Shown: piece after piece, positions 1 through 9,606 of the stretch
Layout of the letters: the number at the start of each line of letters is the position of its first letter
Position numbering within the stretch: position 1 is the first letter of the stretch
Assembly: GCA_035547915.1 (NCBI GenBank)
Contig: DASZTS010000072.1
Span: forward strand, 108,444-172,443
Origin: DASSFG01 sp035547915
Lineage (GTDB): Bacteria > Planctomycetota > Planctomycetia > Pirellulales > JAICIG01
Length of the DNA stretch: 64,000 nt
Direction of reading: 5' to 3'
Translations under genes and position numbers: made by a program
Notes under the pieces: model-generated
Seen by the model: the letters and a program-made list of their open reading frames with translations, nothing else
What the model was told of the DNA's origin: nothing
The model's database searches: none

Positions 1-2641
1 CGGCCTGCTCCTTGGCCAGCAGCGCCGCCACCTGCTCGACCAACTCGCGGAACGTTTTCTGGGCATCGCCGGCCGGCCGTTTGGCGTCGTCGGGCTTGCC
101 CTGGCCGAGCGCTTCGGCCGCTTCTTCCGCCGCCTTCGCCGCCGCCGCCATCCGCTCCTTGGCCAGGTCGGTGGCGTTCTTCAGCTTCGCCAGGGCCTTC
201 TCGAGTTCGCGCGCTTCGATAGCGATATCGAGTTGGCGGTCTTCCAGCTCTTGTTTGGCGTGCTCACCGGCCATGCGCTCGTTGCCGGCATCTTCGTCTC
301 GCCCAGGCTTGTCTGCCGGATTCTCCCCGGAGCCCGCGCCATCGGGTTTCGATTCATCCGGCTTCGCTTCGTTCGGCTTTCCGGTCTTGTCCTCGGGCGA
401 TGGGGAATCGCCGGGCGCCGTCGGATCGGCGCTTGCGGCCTGCCGCTGTGAACTAGGATCGTCGGATGAGCCCGTGTTTTCTGGCGAGTCGGCCGCCTCG
501 CTGCCGCCCAGCGAAGCGTAGACCAACTCTTCCTGGTCGGCCAATTCCTCCAGCCGCTCGACGATCTGCCGCGCTTCTTCTTCGTCGGTCTTCGGCCGGC
601 GCAGTTTTTGGCGTTGCAGCCGATCGAACGCTCGCAGTTCGGCCAACTGGGCGCGATTGGGATTCTTCAAGATGGCGACGCGGATGCGGTCGCGACCTTC
701 GATCAGGTCCTTCAGCGCGTCGCGCATCTGCAAGGTGGCCGTGTCGTATTTGCCGGCTGAGAGCGAGTCCGTGGCCGACAACATGGCCGCCTCGGCCTGA
801 TAGAGCAATTCGGTTTCGTCGACGCCGCGGGCTTCGAGGCCTTCGGCCAGTTCGCGCGTGGACTTCGCCAACTCGGCCTCGAACTTCGTGAGTGCATCGA
901 CCGCCGCCAGGTCGGCCTGCCCGGTATGTTCGAACGTCCGCGAGAGGCGGATGCCCCGGTTCAACGCATACCGTTGGCGCGCGATCAACTCCTCAAGCGT
1001 CTTTAGCTGGGGACCCTGATTCATGCCCGCGGCCGCATCGGGATCGAGGAGTCGATATTGCCGCTTGAAAGGACGGATATCGATGAAGCGCAAGTCGGTC
1101 TCGCTGCGTTGGGGCGCATTGGGGCGAATATCTTCGGCGAAGGCGTAATACATGACGCTGTCTTGTTGCGTCAGGGCGAAGTGCTCGAGCGGGAGCACCT
1201 TTTCGAGCGTCGTGCGCGTCTGCGGCGAGAGCGTGCCCGTCTCCTGCAACTCCTGCGCGGCCGCCGCGAAATCTTCGGCCAGCAGCGGATACTCTTCCTC
1301 GTTGTTGACCTCGAACATGATTCCGGCCCGCGACAACCCAAAATCGTCGCTGGCGCGGACCTTCATCAGTATCTCGGCCAACGTGTGGACTTCGAGTGCC
1401 TCGGCCGGGCTTTCGAACCAGACCTGCGGTGCCTCGTCTTGACGGGCACGCAGCCGGTGCTTGTTGTCGGCCAACTCCATACCATCGGACGACGACGCCA
1501 CGACGGAGAACGTCTTGTCGCTGGTGACTTCGAACTCCGTGGAGAGCTCCTTGCCATCGATGGCGAGCGTCAGGCGTTCTGCCGGCAACGCTTCGCCGCG
1601 CCGCCGGTTCATCTCTTCCATTTCCAGATAGGCGCTCGCCGGTTGTTGATCGAGCTCGACCGAGAGCTTGACGTGCGACCCGACGAGTGCGGTGAGATCG
1701 CCGTCCTCGACGACCGATTCGCTCAGGCCCGTATAGGCCGGCGGTTGAATGACGGCCCGCATCTTGGCGATCTTCAGCGGATAGCGCACCCGCACGTGAT
1801 AGATGTCGCTGGCGGCCGAACCGGCAGCGACGCGATAGGCGAACGGATGTCGCAGACGGGCAAGCGGCACATGGAAGGCCAGACGCCGCAAGCCGGCATC
1901 CTCGCCCGACGATGCGGGTAGGATCTCTTCCCGCCATTCGCTCGCTTCCTCGTCCAGCCGGCGGGTGGCGAAAGAAACCGTGTCGCCGATGCGGCCTTCG
2001 ACCACCACCTCGACATCCAGCGATTCGCCTTCCTTGACCGCCGTGTCGCCGGGCGTGACCGTCAACCGCGTGTAGGGTTCGTCCCCGAGCAGCGCCCGTT
2101 GCGCGGCGATCCGCCATTGCCAATCGAAGGCCGAAGCGCCGGCCAGCACCAGGCCCACTCCGGCTGCAAGCAGCGAGGCCAGGGCCAGTGATTTCCAGGG
2201 CACGACCGCGTCGAGCGGCAGTGGCTGCGCGCGGCGGACGGTATCGTCCTCCAACGCGGTCACGAGCGAGCCGGCCGCGCCGGACGCTTCGATCTGTCCC
2301 TCCGACAATTCACCGAATTGCACCGTCGTGCGAATACGCTGCCCCAGTTGCGGGAAGACTCGCTCGATGGCGCTGGCCGTGGCGTTGCGTTGCCAACGGC
2401 GCAGAGCACGGGCGGCCAAGTAGACCGCCACGCCGAGCGCGCCGACAACAATCCCTAGCGCGGCCAGGGCTCGGTAGGTAAGGCTCAACTCGCAGGCGTA
2501 GTCGACCGCGGCCAACGCGGCGATGCCGGCCAGCACGGTCAACAGAGCCCAGCACGATGCCTGCCAGAATTGCACGCGCCGCGCCTGCCGCCAGATTTGG
2601 TCGAATCGACGAATGAAGCCGGACGTTCTTACGGTCGACAT
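1..2641 (-). CDS. DUF4175-like membrane protein (3' end outside window)
   Basis: The reading frame opens at an ATG at 2641 and stays open to the left edge, so at least 880 residues are visible and the C-terminus is missing. Hydrophobic segments lie at about residues 26-48, 56-78 and 151-172, followed by a beta-rich periplasmic-looking region and then a charged, Glu/Lys/Gln-rich probable coiled coil near the edge. Layout and wording resemble the second, complete DUF4175-like protein at 21381-24062. It is the last visible gene of a MoxR-DUF58-BatA operon, 81 bp after the BatA-type gene. Such proteins accompany MoxR/VWA modules in planctomycetes. The molecular role is unknown, and a scaffold or envelope function is inference only. 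Plus-strand open frames across it are shadows. Confidence 0.8.
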   Translation of the reverse strand, partial: MSTVRTSGFIRRFDQIWRQARRVQFWQASCWALLTVLAGIAALAAVDYACELSLTYRALAALGIVVGALGVAVYLAARALRRWQRNATASAIERVFPQLGQRIRTTVQFGELSEGQIEASGAAGSLVTALEDDTVRRAQPLPLDAVVPWKSLALASLLAAGVGLVLAGASAFDWQWRIAAQRALLGDEPYTRLTVTPGDTAVKEGESLDVEVVVEGRIGDTVSFATRRLDEEASEWREEILPASSGEDAGLRRLAFHVPLARLRHPFAYRVAAGSAASDIYHVRVRYPLKIAKMRAVIQPPAYTGLSESVVEDGDLTALVGSHVKLSVELDQQPASAYLEMEEMNRRRGEALPAERLTLAIDGKELSTEFEVTSDKTFSVVASSSDGMELADNKHRLRARQDEAPQVWFESPAEALEVHTLAEILMKVRASDDFGLSRAGIMFEVNNEEEYPLLAEDFAAAAQELQETGTLSPQTRTTLEKVLPLEHFALTQQDSVMYYAFAEDIRPNAPQRSETDLRFIDIRPFKRQYRLLDPDAAAGMNQGPQLKTLEELIARQRYALNRGIRLSRTFEHTGQADLAAVDALTKFEAELAKSTRELAEGLEARGVDETELLYQAEAAMLSATDSLSAGKYDTATLQMRDALKDLIEGRDRIRVAILKNPNRAQLAELRAFDRLQRQKLRRPKTDEEEARQIVERLEELADQEELVYASLGGSEAADSPENTGSSDDPSSQRQAASADPTAPGDSPSPEDKTGKPNEAKPDESKPDGAGSGENPADKPGRDEDAGNERMAGEHAKQELEDRQLDIAIEARELEKALAKLKNATDLAKERMAAAAKAAEEAAEALGQGKPDDAKRPAGDAQKTFRELVEQVAALLAKEQA

Positions 2642-2722
2642 GACGGGCTCCGGACGTGTTAGGGATGATTCATGACGTTGGATTTGCCAGGGCACGGCCC
2701 TGTGCAATGAATAGAAATTCTC

Positions 2723-4783
2723 TCACGCCGCCGTTCGATTGGCGACCAGGCCCTCGAGTAGCAGAGCGGCGAGCACGATCAGGGCCACCCAGTGCCACAC
2801 TTCGCTTTCGATCATTTCGTTGCCCAGGCCGGCTTGCACGGCTGCCGCAGGCCGCGGTGCCTGGGTCGCATTGGCCTCCTTGAGGCCGAAGCGGTTCAAA
2901 AACTCTTCCGTCGGGCAACGCTCGGTTTCGCTTTCGCGCGGGCTGCTATTCACCACCAGTGAAAAGCCATCGCCCGCGATGATGCCGGGAGCTGCGTCGA
3001 CGGCGGCCTGGCCTTCGAGCACCACGCCGCGCACACGACCGCCGGCCGTCAGGCCCGTCTCATATCCGAGCAGTTGGTAGACGAGGGGCAAATAGAGCCG
3101 GCTGCGCGGCCAATCGCTCCACTCGCGGTCGCCGCTCGAGGTGAACCAGACGGTCGTGCCCTTGCCGAGTTTCCGCTCGACGAGCGCGGGTCGGCCGTCG
3201 CGGAACGAGGCCAACACCTGGGCGTCCGCGGCGGGAGTTAGTTTGACGCAGGCCGAGAACGATAAACGGCGCAGGTCGCCCAACTGCGGGTCGCTGAAGG
3301 CGGCGAAGATCGGGTGCTTCACGTCCCACGTCTGTAACCGCAATGGCAGATCGGTCGTGGCTTCGATTCCGGTCAGGTCGCCGGGCGCCAGCCCCGCCTG
3401 TTTCAGGGCCGCCGTCCGTTCGGGCGTGACGTTCTCGCCGCAAAACACCACCAGCCCACCGCCGCCCTGTACAAATTGCGCCAATCGCTTCGCGTCGCGG
3501 GCTTCGAGGCCGCCGACATCGGCCAGCACGATGCAATCGAACCGGTCGAACTTGGCGGGCAGGTCGTCGGCAGAGGTTTGTGTCGGCTCGAAGGCCGTGG
3601 TCGGATCGAGCTCGCCGGGAGGCGCCAGCCTCAACGAAGCCTCCAGGAAATACGTGGCGGCCAGCCGGGGCGATGCAGCCGACCGCCCGTCCACGAGCAA
3701 GACCTGGTATGGTTTGGCGGCGAGCACTTCGACGTGACGATCGTTGTCGAGTGGCAGGTCGTCTTCGACCTCGACCAGCGCCTTCCCCTGCCAGGCGCCT
3801 TCGGCCAGCGGCGGCAGATCGAATCGCACCGACTCCGACGCGCCCGGGTCGATCTTCACCCGCTCGCGCAACTCGAGTTTTCGTTCCCCGGCGGCCAGCC
3901 GCAGCACCACCGACAGTTCTTCGGTACCGAACGGTCCGCCGTTGTGGACCGTGGCCTGTACCGAAGCCGGCTCGCCGGGACGCACCCAGACACGATCGGC
4001 GCGGGCCTCGGTGACCGCGACGTTGTTCACGGCCGAGCGCCCCAGGTCGTGCAACGTCGTCACCACGTCGTCTTGCAGCGAGTCGACCTCGCTCCAGGCC
4101 AGCCCGCTGCGTTGCAGATCGGTGAAGATGTGTAGCTTTCGCGCTCCGGAGGGCGCCTTGGCCAGAACGTCGCGAGCCCAATCCATGGCTGCGCCGTAAT
4201 CGGTGCCACCGAAGCAAGACGGCGGAGCCGCGAGAGCTGCCAGAAGCTCGGCGGTGGAGGCAGGCTCGGCGGTTTCCGGACGAGGGGCCGGGGCGGCGTT
4301 CGGTGCGGGCGCACCACTGCGACGGTCGAACGCCGCGTTCGGTTCTCCTTGCGAGCCGAGCGGATGGACCGTGTGGTCGAAGAAGGCGATCTCGAAGCGG
4401 GCGTTGTCCGCCGCCCGCCCGACGAGCTCGCGCGTTTCGGTCACGGCTCGATCGACGAGGCGCACACCGTCTTGCTTGAGTTCCATCGTGGCCGAGCGGT
4501 CGATGAGGACGGCGATCGTCTCTTTGCCGCCTGCGGCATGAAACGCCCGCCAATACGGCCGCGCAAACAGCACGGCCAGCAATGCGACACAGGCGACGCG
4601 CAGGGCCAACAACAGCCAACGCATGACGCGCCGCCGGCTCGAGCTACGCTCAAGCACGACGCGCAGGAACCGCAACGTTCCCAGGTCGGCCCGCCGCGTC
4701 TTCTGGCGGAATACCAAGTGGATCACGATCGGGATCGCGATCGCCGCCAAAGCACTCAGGAATCCGAGCTGGATGAACGACAT
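2723..4783 (-). CDS. BatA-type membrane protein with VWA-like and glutamine-amidotransferase-like regions
   Basis: A 686-residue protein. The N-terminus (MSFIQLGFLSALAAIAIPIV, then FRQKTRRADLGTLRFL and a second membrane segment at about 55-75) is the BatA signature. A VWA-like region follows (VLIDRSATME, so the metal site reads DxSxT rather than DxSxS, with FGGTDYGAAM later). Residues 360-560 resemble the type-1 glutamine-amidotransferase-like fold seen in such proteins (FDCIVLADVGGL, GGGLVVFCG). A final hydrophobic segment (ALIVLAALLLEGLV) anchors the C-terminus. It sits 31 bp after a DUF58 gene and before a DUF4175-like gene, the usual order of the MoxR/Bat module. It is probably an inner-membrane component of a MoxR-linked complex, with unknown substrate. 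Confidence 0.85.
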   Translation of the reverse strand: MSFIQLGFLSALAAIAIPIVIHLVFRQKTRRADLGTLRFLRVVLERSSSRRRVMRWLLLALRVACVALLAVLFARPYWRAFHAAGGKETIAVLIDRSATMELKQDGVRLVDRAVTETRELVGRAADNARFEIAFFDHTVHPLGSQGEPNAAFDRRSGAPAPNAAPAPRPETAEPASTAELLAALAAPPSCFGGTDYGAAMDWARDVLAKAPSGARKLHIFTDLQRSGLAWSEVDSLQDDVVTTLHDLGRSAVNNVAVTEARADRVWVRPGEPASVQATVHNGGPFGTEELSVVLRLAAGERKLELRERVKIDPGASESVRFDLPPLAEGAWQGKALVEVEDDLPLDNDRHVEVLAAKPYQVLLVDGRSAASPRLAATYFLEASLRLAPPGELDPTTAFEPTQTSADDLPAKFDRFDCIVLADVGGLEARDAKRLAQFVQGGGGLVVFCGENVTPERTAALKQAGLAPGDLTGIEATTDLPLRLQTWDVKHPIFAAFSDPQLGDLRRLSFSACVKLTPAADAQVLASFRDGRPALVERKLGKGTTVWFTSSGDREWSDWPRSRLYLPLVYQLLGYETGLTAGGRVRGVVLEGQAAVDAAPGIIAGDGFSLVVNSSPRESETERCPTEEFLNRFGLKEANATQAPRPAAAVQAGLGNEMIESEVWHWVALIVLAALLLEGLVANRTAA

Positions 4784-4814
4784 GGAATTCTGGATGAATC
4801 GGTAAACGAATAAA

Positions 4815-5741
4815 CTAGCCGGCCTTCGAGCGGCGGACGAGGTAATCGAGCAGGGCCTGGTCGAGCGGTTCGTCCGTGACGAGTTCCACGCGGTCGATGG
4901 CCCGGTTGCGGCACTCCAATTCGAGTTGCTCCCGCCACTCGTTCACCGCGTGCAGGTAATCGTCGCGCACACTCTCTGCCTGCGTCATCAGCACCTCTCC
5001 CGTCTCCAGGTCGTGGAAGCGGTAGTGCCCCTCGAGCGGCAGGTACCGTTCCCAGGGATCCCAGAGGTGGAACACGATCACTTCGTGGTTGCGGAAGCGG
5101 AGCCGCTCGATGGCCTTCATCAGCGCGTCGAGATCGTCGAACAGATCACTCAGGATGACCACGATACCCCGGTGGTTGCATAGTTCAGCCGCCTGTTGAA
5201 ACGCGCGGCCGCTCTCGGCGGTGGGGCGAGCGGGGGTGCCTTCGATGACCCGCAGTATCTCCTGCAATTGATGCGTGCGGGCCTTGGGCGGCAGGTGGGC
5301 CACCACTTCGTCGGCCAGCAACACCAACCCCACGGCGTCGTGCTGTTTGAGCGCCAGATGGGCCAGCGCGGCGGCGAGCGCGGCGCCGTATTCGAGCTTG
5401 CTGATTCCCTTATTGCGGCAGTCCATCGACCCGCTGATGTCGAGCAGCAGGTAGAGGTTCATGTTCGTTTCGGCGTCGAACTGCTTGACGTACAGGCGGC
5501 CCTGCCGCGCGAACAGCTTCCAGTTGACGTGCCGCAGATCGTCTCCCTGCGCATACTCGCGGTGCGAGGCGAACTCGACGCTGAAACCGACGAACGGGCT
5601 GCGGTGCAGTCCGTGCATAAACCCTTCGACGATCCCCTTCGAGCGCAGCTCCAGGTTGTCGAGCCGCGAGAAGAAGGCCGGATCGACCAATTCTCGGCCG
5701 TCAGGTCGTCGCGAGTCAGGTTCTCGTGCGGTCGTGGGCAT
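4815..5741 (-). CDS. DUF58 domain protein (VWA-type, MoxR partner)
   Basis: A 308-residue soluble protein with the DUF58 core: FVGFSVEFASHREYAQGDD, then RHVNWKLFARQGRLYVKQF, then the VWA metal motif LLLDISGSMD at about residue 100 and a second strand VVILSDLFDD near 190. These are the marks of DUF58 proteins encoded next to MoxR ATPases. It starts 4 bp downstream of the paralogue gene at 5746-6717 and is followed after 31 bp by the BatA-type gene, so co-transcription is likely. The known role of the family is as a partner of MoxR AAA+ ATPases in maturation of other complexes. The specific target here cannot be read from sequence. Confidence 0.9.
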   Translation of the reverse strand: MPTTAREPDSRRPDGRELVDPAFFSRLDNLELRSKGIVEGFMHGLHRSPFVGFSVEFASHREYAQGDDLRHVNWKLFARQGRLYVKQFDAETNMNLYLLLDISGSMDCRNKGISKLEYGAALAAALAHLALKQHDAVGLVLLADEVVAHLPPKARTHQLQEILRVIEGTPARPTAESGRAFQQAAELCNHRGIVVILSDLFDDLDALMKAIERLRFRNHEVIVFHLWDPWERYLPLEGHYRFHDLETGEVLMTQAESVRDDYLHAVNEWREQLELECRNRAIDRVELVTDEPLDQALLDYLVRRSKAG

Positions 5742-5745
5742 GGCT

Positions 5746-6717
5746 TCAGTTTGTCTTGGCGGGCGCTGCGGATGGCTTGGAATCGACGCCGAGACCCTCG
5801 TCGTCCAATTCTTCGCGCGGCGCGTAAAAGACGGTCCAAGTCGGAAACTCGTGAGCCGGAGGCAGGCAGAACTCGGCTTCCCACACCACGGTCTCGCGAT
5901 ACTTGAGCGTTACACCGCAAGTGGTCATACGGCCGACGGAATAATGCCAGATTAACTTGCCGTCGGCGGTGCGGGGTTCCAGCAGGATCAACACATCGGG
6001 ATTCGTGCCGCTGGTAGTGAGTCCGAAGACGGCGCCCTGGAAGTCTTTCGTCCCAGGATCGGCATACTCGAAAATCGGCGCCGGAAGCAGGCGCATTTCT
6101 TCAGTCGTGTTCGGTCCGATGTCGGTCAGAATGCGCGCCGAGAAGTCGCGCACCAACTTGCGCGCCTCAAGCTTCCGCATCGTGCTTGTCGCCGGTACCT
6201 TCGGAGCGTCGGAAAGGGGTTGAAAAACGACACCCGGCGAAGAGGAGCGGAATTCGCGACTATCGTCCCATTGAACCGTCAGCAGATCCTCGGCAACCGA
6301 AGTAAAGAGGGTGGCCCATTGGGGGCGTCCTCGCGCCATCGCTTCAATCTTCTGGAAACCGACAGGCCGGCCACGATCGGTCCAGACCCACATGGTGGCA
6401 TCGAGGAAGCGCCGCGGCTGGTCGTCGTACCGGAAGACAGGCGAATCGACGAGATCTGGCAGACGATCGCTGTTTTGATAGCGTACCACCGTCGCCTCGG
6501 CCAGTTGCCTCATTTGGCCAAGGAGTTGTCCTCGGCGCCGCTCGCGTTGTTCGTCCGAAGTTTCCGCGGGCCGCGCTGCGTCCACGGTCGATGCGGCCAT
6601 TCCCGCAGCAAAAATGCCGAGCGCGAAAACCTTTCCGATCGTCGTACTATGAAATCCGACGGCCGAAGCGCGCCGGTCCTCGCTCACGAAACGTGCTTGT
6701 GCTCGCCCCGCGTTCAT
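5746..6717 (-). CDS. Exported paralogue of a planctomycete family (copy A)
   Basis: A 323-residue protein with a hydrophobic stretch at about residues 27-47 ending in AxA (VFALGIFAAGMAASTVDAA), so exported or membrane-anchored. It belongs to the same unnamed family as the proteins at 12811-13674, 13783-14649 and 58420-59331. They share a W-[TL]-D-x-GRP-like strand, then LLPAPIFEYAD, then a GTNPDVLILLEPR block (GTDPEVLILxEAR in the others) and a closing LKYRETVVWEAEF. Its start overlaps the MoxR stop by 4 bp (ATGA), so it is translationally coupled inside the MoxR-DUF58 operon, unlike its paralogues. The function is not known. An alternative internal start cannot be excluded, because the region before the signal segment is long. 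Confidence 0.8.
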   Translation of the reverse strand: MNAGRAQARFVSEDRRASAVGFHSTTIGKVFALGIFAAGMAASTVDAARPAETSDEQRERRRGQLLGQMRQLAEATVVRYQNSDRLPDLVDSPVFRYDDQPRRFLDATMWVWTDRGRPVGFQKIEAMARGRPQWATLFTSVAEDLLTVQWDDSREFRSSSPGVVFQPLSDAPKVPATSTMRKLEARKLVRDFSARILTDIGPNTTEEMRLLPAPIFEYADPGTKDFQGAVFGLTTSGTNPDVLILLEPRTADGKLIWHYSVGRMTTCGVTLKYRETVVWEAEFCLPPAHEFPTWTVFYAPREELDDEGLGVDSKPSAAPAKTN

Positions 6718-7793
6718 GCCTTCTCCTCGACCGGCACGGCCTTCAACAGCCGCTCGACCAGCCCATCGGCATCGAGATTATCGGCCCGGGCGTGGAAGTT
6801 GAGCACGAGCCGGTGCCGTAGCACGGGTGCGGCCATGGCTTGAATATCCGCGAAGTCGACATGGTACTTGCCCGACAGGATGGCTCGCCCCTTGGCGCCC
6901 AGCACCAAGAATTGCGAGGCGCGAGGGCTAGCGCCGTACGCCAGGTATTTATGGATGGCGGCCAGTCCCGGCGAGCCCGCCGAGGCGCCAGGAGCACCGT
7001 CGGGCCGCGTGGCCGCCACCAGCCGGGCCGTGTAACGTACCACGCCGTCGGCAATGGGCACGCCCCGCACCAGCTCTTGTAGCCGCAGCACCTCCTCGGC
7101 CGCCAACACCTTGTCGGCTTGCATCGCCAGAGTGCTCGTCGTCCCCTTGATGATCTGCACCTCTTCGTCGACCGTCGGGTACTTGACCTTGAGGTTGAAC
7201 ATGAAGCGGTCCAACTGTGCCTCGGGGAGCGGATAGGTCCCCTCCATCTCGATCGGATTCTGTGTGGCCACCACGAAGAACGGCGGCTTGAGCCGATAGG
7301 TCTCGCGGCCGACCGAAACCTCACCTTCTTGCATGGCTTGGAGCAGGGCCGCCTGCGTCTTAGGCGGCGTGCGGTTGATTTCGTCGGCCAGCAGAAAGTT
7401 CGTGAACACCGGACCGGGCACGAACGAGACCCGATGCTTGCCCGTCGCCTGGTCTTCTTCCATCACGTCGGTGCCCGTGATATCCGCGGGCATCAGGTCG
7501 GGCGTGAACTGCACGCGGCGGAACTCCATGTCGAGCGTCCGCGCCAGGGTGCGGGCCATGAGCGTCTTGCCCAAACCCGGTACGCCGTGCAGCAGCACGT
7601 GCCCGCGGCAGAGCAGGCCGATCAACAGCGAGTCGATGATCTCGTGTTGGCCGATCACGACCTTGCCCATCTCTTGCTTCACGCGATCGCGCGCTTCGCG
7701 CAGGCGGGCGATGACGGCCAGATCGTCGGCGCCGTTTTCCGACGGGGTGGCGGGTAGCTTGACCGTGCTCATAAATGCTCCGCGTTCGCTCAT
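6714..7793 (-). CDS. MoxR-family AAA+ ATPase (first copy)
   Basis: A 359-residue AAA+ protein of the AAA_3/MoxR type. Walker A is GVPGLGKT at about 70, Walker B is LLADEINR at about 136, sensor 1 is VATQNP at about 178, and the typical EGTYPLPEAQLDRFMF block follows. The C-terminal lid domain (SPRASQFLVLGAKGRAIL, ending in RHRLVLNFHA) is complete. Two starts are plausible: 7793 and an ATG seven codons downstream, each preceded by a GGAG. It is the first gene of a left-running operon with the copy A exported protein, DUF58, BatA-type and DUF4175-like genes. MoxR proteins are thought to act as chaperone-like ATPases on VWA partners. A second complete module lies at 19084-30405. Confidence 0.92.
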   Translation of the reverse strand: MSERGAFMSTVKLPATPSENGADDLAVIARLREARDRVKQEMGKVVIGQHEIIDSLLIGLLCRGHVLLHGVPGLGKTLMARTLARTLDMEFRRVQFTPDLMPADITGTDVMEEDQATGKHRVSFVPGPVFTNFLLADEINRTPPKTQAALLQAMQEGEVSVGRETYRLKPPFFVVATQNPIEMEGTYPLPEAQLDRFMFNLKVKYPTVDEEVQIIKGTTSTLAMQADKVLAAEEVLRLQELVRGVPIADGVVRYTARLVAATRPDGAPGASAGSPGLAAIHKYLAYGASPRASQFLVLGAKGRAILSGKYHVDFADIQAMAAPVLRHRLVLNFHARADNLDADGLVERLLKAVPVEEKA

Positions 7794-7860
7794 GGGTGCT
7801 CCGGATTCGTCGTCGTTCTCACGCGTGGTAGGTATAGGTTGATTCGACGCAAGATAGGGA

Positions 7861-7920
7861 GAGAGGGGAGAAGGAGCGGGGGGAATTGGTCGTCGTCTCC
7901 CTCCGCCGTTCTCCCCCCTC
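7861..7920. repeat. Imperfect inverted repeat between MoxR and the EF-hand gene
   Basis: GAGAGGGGAGAA at 7861-7872 pairs with TTCTCCCCCCTC at 7909-7920 (11 of 12). It lies 24 bp beyond the end of the EF-hand gene and just upstream of MoxR. There is no clear T-run, so it may be a weak transcript-ending or mRNA-stabilising hairpin. Function is not established. Confidence 0.4.
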
Positions 7921-7943
7921 AGGAGCGTCTTGCAGCGCGCGCG

Positions 7944-9587
7944 TCATCGGGCCTTCTCCGCTTCCTTGGGATCGACCAGGCCGTCGGCGTCGCGATCGAG
8001 CCGGTGAAACACTTCGCGCGGACCCAGAAACTCGTTCCAAGTCAGGTCGCCGTCGTTGTTGCGATCCATTCGTTGAAACCAGATCGGGCCGGTCTGCCGC
8101 CGTTGCTGGAAGGCCGGCGTCTGGGCGGTGAGCTGTTCGCTGGGACCGAAGAGCTGGTAGCTGCCGCGCACGAATTCGATGTGAAAATGACGGACCGGCT
8201 CCTTCTCGCCGATGCCGGGGCGGCGGTCGCGATCGAGCTGGGCGAGAGCCGACGGCGCATGGCGCAGTTCGCGCACCGAGACGCGCCCGTCGGCGTTGGC
8301 ATCGAGCGCCATGAAGAACCCATAGCCCGTGTCGTACACGTTCACGCGGCAGGTCGTGGCCGCGGGTTCGCTGCGCGCGGCCACGTATTGCTTCATCTCG
8401 TCGGCAAACACCTTGTCGTCGCCGTCGGCATCCATCAGCTCGAACAGCCCGCGCTCGAAGCGGATGCGCTCGGCCGTTTCGTCCCGCTCGAGGTAACCGT
8501 TGGCGTCCACGTCGAGCAGATTGAATTGCCGCATGGCGTTTTCGACCGCCGAGGCGATCGGATCGAGATTGCGATGCGAGAAGGTGACCACGGCGGCGGA
8601 AAATGCCACCTTGGCATAGTCGGCCCGCTCCGACCCATCGAGCCGTTGGCCGGTGGTCGCCAGCACGCCGATCGTGCCGCCCCCCGCCTCGCTCGGCTTC
8701 AGGTCGGCCGACAGATCGATATCGGGCACCGCCCCGCCGATGGCCGCCAACTCCTGCGCGTTCAGCTTCTGGTTCTTGTCCTGATCGAGAGCGGCCACCC
8801 GGTCGGCAGACCAATTCAGTTCGGCCGCGCTCAGCGCGAGATCACGATTACGATCGTACTTGGCCAACAACCGCCGTGCGAGCAGCGGCTCGCGGGCGTC
8901 ACGCACGATGTCTGCCACCGTGGCCGTCGGGGGCGGCGTCCGCATCGCGAGGCCGACGAGCATCTGGTTCGGATCGGGCTGGGTCGCGGGAAAGAACTCT
9001 TCGAAACTGACGCATTCGTCACCGTCGTCGTCCTTCAACAAGACGAGATCGGACGAGGCGTCGAGTTCTTTCTGGTCGAGCAGGCCGTTGGTGTCCGTGT
9101 CGAGCAGCTTGAACACCTCCAGGTCGTTCTTCGACGAACTGAGGTCCTGTCGGTAAGCAACCGGTTCGCCGCCCAATCGTTCGACGGTGCGATCGACGTC
9201 GCGCGATGAAAGAATGGCCGGCCCTCCCAGACCTTGCAAGAATTTCTCTGCGCCCGGACGGCTCTTCACCCGCAAGATGGGCGACTTACCGGCTTCTTCC
9301 CGCGACAGCTTGCCGTCGTGGTTCGCGTCGAGTGAGGCGATCAGCCGGTCCACATATTGCCGCCGTGCTTCGGCCAACGAGACGCTCGCCAGCGAAACGT
9401 GTACCCGCAGGTGCAGTGGCCCACCGTCGAGCAACAGCAGCACGTCGCGACGGTCTCCCGCATCGGCAGGATCTGCCACGGCTGCGGGCCGGCCGCGCGC
9501 AGCGTCCACGTTCGCCTTGGCCACCGCCGTGGGAGGGCCGTCGGCCGCGAGGACGCCGAGTGCGAGGATCAAGGAAGGTGAGATCAC
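7944..9587 (-). CDS. Exported multi-EF-hand calcium-binding protein
   Basis: A 547-residue protein starting at GTG with a short hydrophobic N-terminus (LILALGVLAADG), probably exported. About ten EF-hand-type loops are spread from residue 85 to the C-terminus. Good examples are DANHDGKLSREE, DTDTNGLLDQKE, DVDANGYLERDE, DANADGRVSVRE, DRNNDGDLTWNE and DRDADGLVDPKE. Others such as DRNRDLALSAAE and DQDKNQKLNAQE lack the central Gly. Calcium binding is predicted from the loops, while an enzymatic domain is not visible. It follows the DUF1501 gene by 19 bp and is the last gene of a DUF1549-DUF1501-EF-hand operon, a gene company typical of planctomycetes. Confidence 0.88.
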   Translation of the reverse strand: MISPSLILALGVLAADGPPTAVAKANVDAARGRPAAVADPADAGDRRDVLLLLDGGPLHLRVHVSLASVSLAEARRQYVDRLIASLDANHDGKLSREEAGKSPILRVKSRPGAEKFLQGLGGPAILSSRDVDRTVERLGGEPVAYRQDLSSSKNDLEVFKLLDTDTNGLLDQKELDASSDLVLLKDDDGDECVSFEEFFPATQPDPNQMLVGLAMRTPPPTATVADIVRDAREPLLARRLLAKYDRNRDLALSAAELNWSADRVAALDQDKNQKLNAQELAAIGGAVPDIDLSADLKPSEAGGGTIGVLATTGQRLDGSERADYAKVAFSAAVVTFSHRNLDPIASAVENAMRQFNLLDVDANGYLERDETAERIRFERGLFELMDADGDDKVFADEMKQYVAARSEPAATTCRVNVYDTGYGFFMALDANADGRVSVRELRHAPSALAQLDRDRRPGIGEKEPVRHFHIEFVRGSYQLFGPSEQLTAQTPAFQQRRQTGPIWFQRMDRNNDGDLTWNEFLGPREVFHRLDRDADGLVDPKEAEKAR

Positions 9588-9606
9588 GTATCTGCCGGCG
9601 GCACCC

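Noticed and set aside
993..2123. A 376-residue Arg-rich frame on the minus strand
   Set aside because: It is out of frame with the DUF4175-like gene 1-2641, has shadow-like composition (Arg, Gly, Ala) and no start context.
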